Shown one piece after another: positions 1 to 5,010 of a DNA stretch of 10,576 nt; position 1 is the first letter of the stretch, and each line of letters opens with the position of its first letter. Both the position numbers and the translations under genes were made by a program. The DNA is taken from the NCBI GenBank assembly GCA_002325605.1, contig DCSM01000030.1, positions 10,050 through 20,625 on the forward strand, given 5' to 3'. Below the pieces are notes generated by a model. That model did no database searches and was not told where the DNA came from. It saw nothing but the letters and a program-made list of their open reading frames with translations. This stretch comes from Chloroflexaceae bacterium UBA1466. GTDB lineage: Bacteria; Chloroflexota; Chloroflexia; Chloroflexales; Chloroflexaceae.

Positions 1-566
1 AAAGCTCTTTCTTGCAAAATTGGATCAGCCCGTAATTGGTCTCGCCGATGAACAATAATTAACTCATTGACAAACCGTGTAAGAAACAGCCCTTCATCAA
101 GGGCACTATTGCCGCCCCCGATAATAACGACCTTTTTACCCTTGAAAAAGAAGCCATCACAAGTAGCACAATAGGAAACGCCTCGACTGATCAAGCGCTC
201 TTCGCCAGGAATGCCTAATTTGCGTGGCGAAGCACCCGTCGCAATGATCAGGCTCTCGGCGAGAATCTTTTCCCCAGAATCAAGCTCCAGCGAAAAGGGC
301 CGCTGGGCGAGGTCAATCCGCAACACAGTGCCATCCAGAAATTGGGTCCCAAAGCGCGTCGCCTGTTTTTCCATCCGTTCTGCCAGTTCAAAGCCCGTAA
401 TGCCTTCGGGAAAGCCAGGAAAATTCTCAATTTCGTTGGTCGTGGTAATCAAACCACCAGGTTGCAAGCCGCGAATCAGAAGCGGTTGCACATTCCCGCG
501 AGCAGCATAAATGGCAGCCGTCAAGCCTGCGGGGCCTGAGCCAATAATAACAACTTTGTAAGCCAT
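1..566 (-). CDS. trxB: Thioredoxin reductase (NADPH), N-terminal 188 residues, cut by left edge
   Basis: Cytosolic flavoenzyme that passes electrons from NADPH through FAD and a redox-active disulfide to thioredoxin. Seen in the sequence: an N-terminal FAD-binding Rossmann motif VVIIGSGPAG (residues 5-14), the FAD-domain stretch ENFPGFPEGI (47-56), IIATGA (107-112), the catalytic disulfide CATC (133-136), the NADPH Rossmann motif GGGNSA (150-155) and the NADPH-phosphate motif HRRDQLRAD (173-181). The order matches the bacterial low-molecular-weight family of about 310 residues, so roughly 120 C-terminal residues lie beyond the left edge. Translation starts at the ATG on bases 566-564, with only a weak purine-rich stretch ahead of it. 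It lies 63 nt behind the histidine kinase on the same strand and has its own likely promoter at that kinase's stop codon. No frameshift is visible. The identification is firm. Confidence 0.96.
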   Translation of the reverse strand, partial: MAYKVVIIGSGPAGLTAAIYAARGNVQPLLIRGLQPGGLITTTNEIENFPGFPEGITGFELAERMEKQATRFGTQFLDGTVLRIDLAQRPFSLELDSGEKILAESLIIATGASPRKLGIPGEERLISRGVSYCATCDGFFFKGKKVVIIGGGNSALDEGLFLTRFVNELIIVHRRDQLRADPILQERA

Positions 567-620
567 ATTTTTGTTCTTTTATCTTGCAAATGCGCGAGGG
601 CGCAGCGAAACTTGTTGCAT

Positions 621-630
621 ATTATAGCAC
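621..630 (-). promoter_or_regulatory. Extended -10 promoter for trxB
   Basis: Read on the minus strand, GTGC-TATAAT gives a consensus -10 hexamer (bases 626-621) with the TGn extension. It overlaps the stop codon of the upstream kinase gene. No convincing -35 hexamer sits 16-18 nt upstream, as is usual for TGn promoters. The start point would fall near base 614, leaving a leader of about 48 nt before trxB. The 11-mer GTGCTATAATA is shared with the two promoter copies ahead of mglB. Confidence 0.6.
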
Positions 631-2213
631 TATTCAGCATTCACGGTGATTTGGCGGTGCGCTAAGGGCAAAGAAAAGAAGAATTGGGAACCGCGCCCCA
701 GCTGGCTGCGAACCCAAATCCGCCCGCCATGCGCCTCCACAATGGCTCGCGCTACGTAAAGCCCCAGCCCCGTGCCTTGTGTTTCGCGGCGCAGCCGATT
801 ATCAACCCGATAGAAACGGTCAAAAATGCGCTCTTGCTCTTCCGAGGGAATTCCGCTCCCTTGATCCGAAACAAAAACTAACGCATTCTCACCATCCGAC
901 CTAGCTCCGACGCGAATCGTCCCACCATTAGGGCTATATTTCACAGCATTAGAGACTAAATTGGTTAAAACCATGCGAATTCGCTCATAATCGGCGTGAA
1001 CGAAAGGAAAATCATCGGGAAAACGCAATTCAAAGGTAAAAGGCTTCTCGGTTTGAAGAGCAAAACTTTGAGTTATTTCTTGCGCGAGGTTTATAAACGA
1101 CCAATCAGTAATTTCAAGGCGCATCCCACCCGCTTGGAGGCGCGAAACATCAAGCAGCCCTTGAATCTGTTGGGCCAAACGGTCAGCCTCTTCCTCGATG
1201 ATCCGCAGGCCTTCCTGCAAAATTTCCCCACTCCACTGAGCATCTTCGCGGCGCAAGGTTCCGGCATAACCTTTGATAATGCTCACAGGAGTCTTTAGTT
1301 CATGCGAAATGATTGAAACGAAAGTACTTTGAAGCTCCTCTTCGTGCTTTTGTTCAGTTATATCGCGGACATTGACAATTGCTTCCTGATAAATTCCTTG
1401 CAAATCATATTGGGAAGCATAACGACTCTGGACATAGAGTTCTCGACCATCAAGCGTCGTGATACGACCTTCAACTACAGGATTTTTCACAGGCGGAAAA
1501 CGTTGTAAAGGGCAATCTGTCAAACAGATATTGCTACCTTGAGCATTTTTGATGGCCAAAACTTCGGCGCAAGGTCGCCCTAAAGCTTCATTGCGCGGCC
1601 AGCCCGTAAGCTGTTCCATTGTTTTATTAAATGTAGTAATCCGCCAGCGATTATCTAAAATCAATACGCCATCCGCACTTTGTTCGATTAGAGCATCCAA
1701 ACGCTGCTTTTCGCGCAGAACACGTTGGTATAAGCGGGCATTGCTCACCGCAATCGCTGCTTGATCGGCGAAAGCTTGCAAAACCTGCGCGTCATCGGGA
1801 GAAAAACCAACATTCAGCGCCGCCCGAAAGACATAAATCACGCCGACAGGTGTCTCAGAAAAGGTGAGCGGGAGCGCAATCACTTGGCGCAAAGGCAAAC
1901 CCGTGTTTTGCGCCAACTGGTGCAAAACGCGGGCCGTCGCGTTGTTTAACAATTCGGCGGGCGAAATGGCTAAAAGCGGTTCAAAAGCCAACCAAACTTC
2001 GTGGGGCAAACCCGCCGAAGCCCGAACTTGGGGTTCACCATTGCCATCTTCTTCGTAAAGCGCGATTAAACCCGAAGTTCCCGCCAGCATTTCTACCGCC
2101 ACCGTGATCACCAGGTTCAAGACGCTGGTTAGATCAAGTTGCGCCGTAATCGCACGGCTAATCTGGAGCAGATATTCGCGCTGGCGCAGCCGATGATCAG
2201 GGACTTCTAACAT
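630..2213 (-). CDS. Soluble GAF-PAS sensor histidine kinase
   Basis: Two-component sensor kinase of 527 residues with no membrane segment or signal peptide, so it probably senses a cytoplasmic signal. Domains in order: GAF (about 15-162); a short helical linker; PAS with PAC end (about 173-286; typical start ALIEQSADGVLILD); HisKA (about 295-361) with H-box SHELKTP and phospho-acceptor His304; HATPase_c (about 408-518) with N-box NLVSNAVKYS (418-427), G1 DQGSGI (450-455), F-box FDRFYR (464-469) and G2 GTGLGL (480-485). All catalytic motifs are intact. The PAS domain carries C215, C230 and C234, a spacing that could bind a metal or respond to redox state; this is inference. No response regulator is adjacent, so it is an orphan kinase within the window. 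It is divergent from the HTH/mgl block, and trxB follows it on the same strand. The ligand is unknown. Confidence 0.95.
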   Translation of the reverse strand: MLEVPDHRLRQREYLLQISRAITAQLDLTSVLNLVITVAVEMLAGTSGLIALYEEDGNGEPQVRASAGLPHEVWLAFEPLLAISPAELLNNATARVLHQLAQNTGLPLRQVIALPLTFSETPVGVIYVFRAALNVGFSPDDAQVLQAFADQAAIAVSNARLYQRVLREKQRLDALIEQSADGVLILDNRWRITTFNKTMEQLTGWPRNEALGRPCAEVLAIKNAQGSNICLTDCPLQRFPPVKNPVVEGRITTLDGRELYVQSRYASQYDLQGIYQEAIVNVRDITEQKHEEELQSTFVSIISHELKTPVSIIKGYAGTLRREDAQWSGEILQEGLRIIEEEADRLAQQIQGLLDVSRLQAGGMRLEITDWSFINLAQEITQSFALQTEKPFTFELRFPDDFPFVHADYERIRMVLTNLVSNAVKYSPNGGTIRVGARSDGENALVFVSDQGSGIPSEEQERIFDRFYRVDNRLRRETQGTGLGLYVARAIVEAHGGRIWVRSQLGRGSQFFFSLPLAHRQITVNAE

Positions 2214-2230
2214 AGAAAGAGCCTAAAACC

Positions 2231-2242
2231 CTAGAAATCTAG
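2231..2242. repeat. 12-bp inverted repeat at the predicted kinase-gene start point
   Basis: CTAGA-AA-TCTAG is a perfect 5+2+5 inverted repeat. It lies just downstream of the -10 on the minus strand, where a repressor would block initiation. It is short and AT-rich, so chance is a real alternative. Confidence 0.35.
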
Positions 2243-2249
2243 CTATCTT

Positions 2250-2278
2250 ATTCTAACATAAGCGGGTTATTCTTTCAA
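2250..2278 (-). promoter_or_regulatory. Sigma-70-type promoter of the GAF-PAS kinase gene
   Basis: On the minus strand a -35 TTGAAA (bases 2278-2273), a 17-nt spacer and a -10 TAGAAT (2255-2250) with a TGT extension form a near-consensus promoter. The start point would be near base 2243, giving a leader of about 30 nt. No clear Shine-Dalgarno sequence precedes the ATG at 2213. An imperfect palindrome, AGCGGGTTA (2261-2269) against TAA-G-CCCGCT (2280-2289), overlaps the spacer and the -35 and could be an operator. Confidence 0.7.
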
Positions 2279-2300
2279 CTAAGCCCGCTAACCCTTTTTA

Positions 2301-2336
2301 GAAAAACCTTTCACCCGTGCGGAAAAACTTTCCCCC
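2301..2336. repeat. Two direct repeats with 21-bp spacing, candidate tandem operator
   Basis: GAAAAACCTTTCACCC at 2301-2315 (with its final C at 2316 not counted in the repeat) and GAAAAACTTTCCCCC at 2322-2336 are near copies whose starts are 21 bp apart, two turns of B-DNA. They sit between the two divergent promoters, about 48-83 bp upstream of the plus-strand start point and beyond the minus-strand -35. That position suits an activator or a shared regulator. The regulator is unknown; the HTH protein encoded next door is a natural candidate by location only. Confidence 0.45.
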
Positions 2337-2348
2337 AGGGCTTCTGGC

Positions 2349-2377
2349 TGGACAGATAAACAACCCTATGCTATGCT
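2349..2377 (+). promoter_or_regulatory. Probable promoter of the HTH gene
   Basis: TGGACA (2349-2354), a 17-nt spacer and TATGCT (2372-2377) with a TGC extension. The -35 matches consensus at 5 of 6 positions and the -10 at 4 of 6. The start point would be near 2384, leaving a long leader before the ATG at 2559. Confidence 0.45.
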
Positions 2378-2558
2378 AAGAACTAGTGCCAGCCTCTTTG
2401 TTGGAGTTTGGGACAAGCTTCTCCGCGCTGCATGAGGATAAGGCTATGGCCTTTTGAAGCCCTGAAAAGTTTAGTGATGATAAACCTGCTCTGTTCTTGG
2501 GCGGAGTAAAATAAAAAATTTGCCGCGCCGCAGAGCTTGAATTGCCCAGAGTCACGCT

Positions 2559-2942
2559 ATGCAAACTGAGCGAATCAGCAAGCGGGCCAAAAAACTGCTT
2601 GAGCTTCATGGCCTCACAGCGGAAGAAATCCAACAAATTGTTGCTATTGCCCGAATAAATTTAGCCACGTTTGACCCTGAATATCGGGCCAACGTATCGC
2701 AGATTGCCGAGCAGCTACAGAAGAGTCGCCCAACCATTTACGACTGGGCTGACCGCGCAATTGCAGCGACTATTGATTCGCTGCGAAACATTCGGCCTGG
2801 GCGGCCACCCAAAGATCAGGAGGGGCTAGAGGAGAACGAAGCGCTTGTGGCTCCCGAAAAACCTGAAAGCAGCCCGTCTTTTTTAGCCGAAACCGCAGCG
2901 GAAAAACCTGAGGATCAAAGGTTGGATGATGCTCCTGGCTAA
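2559..2942 (+). CDS. Small helix-turn-helix protein with acidic C-terminal tail
   Basis: Hypothetical DNA-binding protein of 127 residues. Residues 1-40 are helical and charged. Residues about 46-68 (VSQIAEQLQKSRPTIYDWAD and onward) form a homeodomain-like helix-turn-helix of the kind found at the N-terminus of transposases and small regulators. It is followed by GRPPK (81-85), a linker also seen after the HTH of IS630-type transposases and resembling a partial AT-hook. The remainder (86-127) is acidic, Pro/Glu-rich and probably disordered, with EKPE occurring twice (100-103 and 115-118). No DDE catalytic domain is present, so it is not a working transposase. An in-frame stop lies just upstream at 2538-2540, which fixes the start at the ATG. 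The ribosome site is weak. It is the first gene of the block leading to mglBA and may regulate it or the divergent kinase. The exact family is not recognised. Confidence 0.72.
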   Translation: MQTERISKRAKKLLELHGLTAEEIQQIVAIARINLATFDPEYRANVSQIAEQLQKSRPTIYDWADRAIAATIDSLRNIRPGRPPKDQEGLEENEALVAPEKPESSPSFLAETAAEKPEDQRLDDAPG

Positions 2943-2962
2943 CATGGCGTAGCCCTAAGACC

Positions 2963-2991
2963 TGGACACTGCATCAAAAATCAATTATACT
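2963..2991 (+). promoter_or_regulatory. Promoter upstream of the first Roadblock gene
   Basis: TGGACA (2963-2968), a 17-nt spacer and TATACT (2986-2991) give a near-consensus sigma-70-type promoter 21 bp after the HTH stop codon. The start point near 2998 gives a leader of about 205 nt. The -35 hexamer is identical to that proposed for the HTH gene. Confidence 0.6.
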
Positions 2992-3154
2992 AAAGTTTAG
3001 GTGGGTCATCCTGGCCATGCAACGACATAACGCGGGCATTCTGTCTTTCCATTCATTGGCTGGCCCGTAGAATTTTACCACCGCAATGCTGTTGTGTTGG
3101 TTTGGTGTCTTGCCAGGCTCAATACCAAAATCACTCCGTGGATCGTCCTTAGAA

Positions 3155-3186
3155 TAAGGAGGCTTGCGGCAATTCCGCATAGGAAG
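3155..3186 (+). promoter_or_regulatory. Strong Shine-Dalgarno far from the start codon, followed by a small hairpin
   Basis: TAAGGAGG (3155-3162) is a full Shine-Dalgarno sequence, but it lies 40 nt ahead of the ATG at 3203 and only 1 nt ahead of an in-frame TTG at 3164. Between them is a perfect stem TGCGG/CCGCA (3165-3169 with 3175-3179, loop CAATT), then a second weaker purine run, AGGAAG (3181-3186). Start choice is therefore uncertain, and leader structure could affect translation. Both points are inference. Confidence 0.4.
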
Positions 3187-3202
3187 AACCCGCATTGTAA
3201 CT

Positions 3203-3568
3203 ATGAGTAATGAGTTGCGCAAGCTCCTCAGTCGGTTTCGGGCGCTTGAGGGGGTCGAAATGGCAGCGGTGGTCGCCAACGACGGCTTATTGATTGAGAG
3301 TTTGGCCCGCCCTGGAATGGATGTTGATGCGATCTGTGCGGTAGCTTCCAACGGCTTGGCGATGGCTGAGGCTTTGGGGCGCGAGATTGATCGGGGCAAT
3401 ACGGTGCAAGCGATTCTGGAGTATGAACAAGGCTTAGTGGTGCTGGAACCGATTAGCGTCGATGCAATGCTCCTTTTGATCGTCAACGGACGCGAGGGAC
3501 TTGGCCAAGTCCGATTTCTGGTGACGCTCCATCGCCGTGAAATGACCCTGGCCCTGGAAGCAATCTAA
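3203..3568 (+). CDS. Stand-alone Roadblock/LC7 domain protein
   Basis: Single-domain Roadblock/LC7 protein of 121 residues. This family forms homo- or heterodimers that bind and regulate small Ras-like GTPases. Seen here: the helix-strand start LRKLLSRFRALEGVEMAAVVANDGL (from residue 5), a strand LLIESLA, a long helix (about 40-62), and the closing strands AILEYEQGLVVLEPI and AMLLLIVN (70-95), followed by a helix. The fold covers the whole protein. It differs from the MglB encoded next and lacks MglB's extra C-terminal helix. The ATG at 3203 gives the length expected for the domain; an in-frame TTG at 3164 would add 13 poorly typical residues. It sits 215 bp before mglB and has its own promoter. 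A role as a second MglA regulator or an MglB partner is inferred from gene order. Confidence 0.9.
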   Translation: MSNELRKLLSRFRALEGVEMAAVVANDGLLIESLARPGMDVDAICAVASNGLAMAEALGREIDRGNTVQAILEYEQGLVVLEPISVDAMLLLIVNGREGLGQVRFLVTLHRREMTLALEAI

Positions 3569-3569
3569 A

Positions 3570-3592
3570 GCGCTCTGTGCTATAATAGCCCT
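3570..3592 (+). promoter_or_regulatory. First copy of the duplicated extended -10 promoter (P1)
   Basis: A 23-bp segment containing TGTGCTATAATAGCCCT begins right after the Roadblock stop codon and recurs exactly at 3717-3739. It has a consensus -10 TATAAT (3581-3586) with a TGC extension and no good -35. The start point would be about 3593. Just downstream is an imperfect inverted repeat (3597-3616) around the perfect palindrome CAAGCGCTTG (3605-3614). P1 would give mglB a leader of about 190 nt. Confidence 0.6.
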
Positions 3593-3716
3593 GGCTGCCC
3601 AGCGCAAGCGCTTGGCCTGGAAGTGGAAGATTGGCAATTTAAGGAACTGGGGCCCCGGAAAAATGGCCCTCAATAGCGAAATGTTAGGCCCCCGCGCTGG
3701 CTAACGGCAGGTTGCT

Positions 3717-3739
3717 GCGCTCTGTGCTATAATAGCCCT
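3717..3739 (+). promoter_or_regulatory. Second copy of the duplicated extended -10 promoter (P2), proximal to mglB
   Basis: An exact copy of the 23-bp P1 segment, with TATAAT at 3728-3733 and the TGC extension. The predicted start point near 3740 leaves a leader of about 44 nt to mglB. Similarity to the P1 copy continues patchily downstream, including CCAGCGCAAGC (3748-3758, compared with 3599-3609). This suggests an old segmental duplication of a promoter region. Confidence 0.65.
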
Positions 3740-3783
3740 AGGCAAAACCAGCGCAAGCCTCCCGATAGGAAGGTGTAAGGCAG

Positions 3784-4284
3784 GTGACGATGGATCCACA
3801 ACTCACAAGCTTGATCGTGCCTACTGAAGAAGTCGCGCAGATTGAGGAGTGCTTGGGTCATTTGGTGGAAGATACGGGAGGCAATTATGCCTTGCTGCTG
3901 GACAAAAGTGGCCAGGTGATTGCTTCCCAAGGCGACGGCAGTCGCCAAGATATTACGGCCCTTGGGGCCCTGATTGCGGGCACTTTCGCCTCCTCCCGGG
4001 AGGTGGCCAAGCTGCTGCGGGAAAAAGACTTCCGGATGCTCTTCCAACAAGGAGTGCGGGAAAATATCTTTATCGCCCTCATTGAAGAGCAATGGATTTT
4101 GTGTGTGATTTTCAATAAGGGCACCCACATCGGCTTGGTAAAAGTCTTGACCAAGAAGGCCACCGATGAACTAGCAGCAGTGCTAGACCGGGTGCGGCAA
4201 CAGCACAAAGGGCGCGATGAAGTGCTGGGTTCATCTTTCCGTACTTCGATGGAAGATACGATTGACCTCCTGTTCCGGGACTAA
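3784..4284 (+). CDS. mglB: MglB-type Roadblock/LC7 regulator of MglA
   Basis: Roadblock protein of 166 residues that resembles Myxococcus MglB along its length. In the family, an MglB dimer binds MglA and stimulates its GTPase activity, helping to restrict MglA-GTP to one cell pole. Seen here: the Roadblock core from EVAQIEECLGHLVEDTG (16-32), strands YALLLDKSGQVIAS (35-48), helix ALGALIAGTFASSREVAKLL (59-78), DFRMLFQQG (82-90), strands ENIFIALIEEQWILCVIF (93-110), and HIGLVKVLTKKATDELAAVL (115-134). The tail SSFRTSMEDTIDLLF (150-164) corresponds to the C-terminal MglB helix that contacts MglA. The start is ambiguous: GTG at 3784 suits AGGAAGG (3767-3773), while ATG at 3790 would remove two residues. 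It lies 147 bp ahead of mglA, a classic mglB-mglA order. Confidence 0.9.
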   Translation: MTMDPQLTSLIVPTEEVAQIEECLGHLVEDTGGNYALLLDKSGQVIASQGDGSRQDITALGALIAGTFASSREVAKLLREKDFRMLFQQGVRENIFIALIEEQWILCVIFNKGTHIGLVKVLTKKATDELAAVLDRVRQQHKGRDEVLGSSFRTSMEDTIDLLFRD

Positions 4285-4292
4285 CGCGCGCG

Positions 4293-4323
4293 CCGGGGCG
4301 CGGCCCCGGAAGAGTAGATTTTT
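4293..4323 (+). terminator. GC-rich hairpin with delayed T-run between mglB and mglA
   Basis: A perfect 7-bp stem, CCGGGGC/GCCCCGG (4293-4299 with 4303-4309), has a 3-nt loop and starts 8 nt after the mglB stop. A run of five T residues (4319-4323) follows, 9 nt after the stem. This spacing is too long for a textbook intrinsic terminator, so partial termination or 3'-end protection of the mglB message is more likely. It could set the ratio of MglB to MglA. Confidence 0.5.
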
Positions 4324-4395
4324 GCTAAGGCAACCGGGAAGTCCCAGCCCAGCGGCAAAATTTTCGGCCAGCACAGGGGTTTCCCTTCGTGCATC

Positions 4396-4404
4396 TGGTA
4401 TGGT
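4396..4404 (+). promoter_or_regulatory. Weak candidate promoter for mglA
   Basis: TGG-TATGGT forms a TGn-extended -10 matching 4 of 6 consensus positions, 28 nt before the mglA ATG. There is no recognisable -35. A TTGACA (4409-4414) nearby has no -10 at usable spacing. GAGAGA (4422-4427) is the probable ribosome site. A dedicated mglA promoter is possible but weakly supported. Confidence 0.25.
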
Positions 4405-4431
4405 CTGTTTGACAGGTACGCGAGAGAACTT

Positions 4432-5007
4432 ATGGCTCTGATCAATGTTGCGGCACGCGAAATCCATTGTAAAGTGGTCTATTATGGGCCAGGAATGTGT
4501 GGGAAAACCACCAATTTGCAGTATATTCATGCCCAAGTACCACGGGATGTCAAAGGGGATTTGCTCTCCATTGCAACGGAGACCGAACGCACGCTCTTTT
4601 TCGACTTTCTGCCGCTGGACTTGGGTAAAGTACGCGGCTTCCAAACCCGCTTCCACCTCTACACCGTCCCAGGGCAAATTCTCTACGAGCGCACCCGAGT
4701 GGCCGTTCTCAATGGCTCCGATGGGGTAGTCTTTGTAGCCGACTCCGCCCGCGATAAATTAGAGGAAAATGTCCGCAGCCTGAAAGAATTGGCCGGTAAC
4801 ATTACGCGCCAAAATAAAGACTTTCGGGAGTTTCCCATTGTCTTACAGTATAATAAGCGTGACCTCCCTAATGCCCTTTCAGTTGGAGTATTGGACAAAT
4901 ATCTCAATGGCCTTAAATGGGCCCGCTTTGAATCCATTGCTTCGACGGGGGTTGGGGTGTTCGATACGCTCAAAGCGATCAGTAAATTGGTCATTAGTAG
5001 ACTCTAG
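4432..5007 (+). CDS. mglA: MglA, Ras-like polarity and motility GTPase
   Basis: Small cytosolic GTPase of 191 residues that, in its GTP form, marks the leading pole and directs type IV pili or gliding machinery. Motifs seen: P-loop GPGMCGKTT (19-27), switch I region ATETERTLFFDF (48-59), the G3 segment TVPGQ (78-82), which replaces the usual DxxG as is characteristic of MglA, G4 NKRD (141-144) and G5-like ASTG (170-173). Family landmarks such as CKVVYYGPG, the TRFHLYTVPGQ segment and GVGVFDTLKA are almost unchanged, and the length is typical. No transmembrane or lipid motif is seen. The ATG at 4432 lies close behind GAGAGA. It sits downstream of mglB and only 3 nt ahead of the DUF4388 gene, so the latter is almost certainly co-transcribed. 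Identification is very firm; the exact motility system it serves is not shown here. Confidence 0.97.
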   Translation: MALINVAAREIHCKVVYYGPGMCGKTTNLQYIHAQVPRDVKGDLLSIATETERTLFFDFLPLDLGKVRGFQTRFHLYTVPGQILYERTRVAVLNGSDGVVFVADSARDKLEENVRSLKELAGNITRQNKDFREFPIVLQYNKRDLPNALSVGVLDKYLNGLKWARFESIASTGVGVFDTLKAISKLVISRL

Positions 5008-5010
5008 CGT

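Larger units (their letters stand above)
2214..2558. promoter_or_regulatory. Divergent intergenic control region (345 bp)
   Basis: This gap separates the divergent kinase and HTH genes. It holds the minus-strand kinase promoter, two direct repeats at 2301-2315 and 2322-2336, the plus-strand promoter at 2349-2377, and a leader of about 175 nt for the HTH gene. Within the leader is a small perfect hairpin, AAGGC-TATG-GCCTT (2440-2453), followed by TT; it is too weak to call a terminator. A 25-codon ORF beginning at the ATG on 2432 has no ribosome site and is not called. No riboswitch class or RNA gene was recognised here. Confidence 0.6.

Noticed and set aside
2384..2558. Riboswitch or small RNA in the HTH gene leader
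   Set aside because: Only a weak 5-bp hairpin was found; no known riboswitch core sequence could be recognised by eye.
3017..3070. 17-residue ORF in the leader of the first Roadblock gene
   Set aside because: No ribosome site and no run of regulatory codons that would mark a leader peptide.
2974..3486. 170-codon minus-strand ORF
   Set aside because: It is antisense to the Roadblock gene and its promoter region, has no recognisable domain, and has low-complexity Ser/Ala/Arg composition typical of a shadow frame.
3663..3704. 13-residue ORF between the two promoter copies
   Set aside because: No Shine-Dalgarno at usable distance and no supporting pattern; chance ORFs this short are common.
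3727..4128. 133-codon minus-strand ORF
   Set aside because: Antisense shadow of mglB, which has clear family identity on the plus strand.
4231..4677. 148-codon minus-strand ORF
   Set aside because: Antisense shadow spanning the mglB end and mglA start, with no domain or ribosome site.
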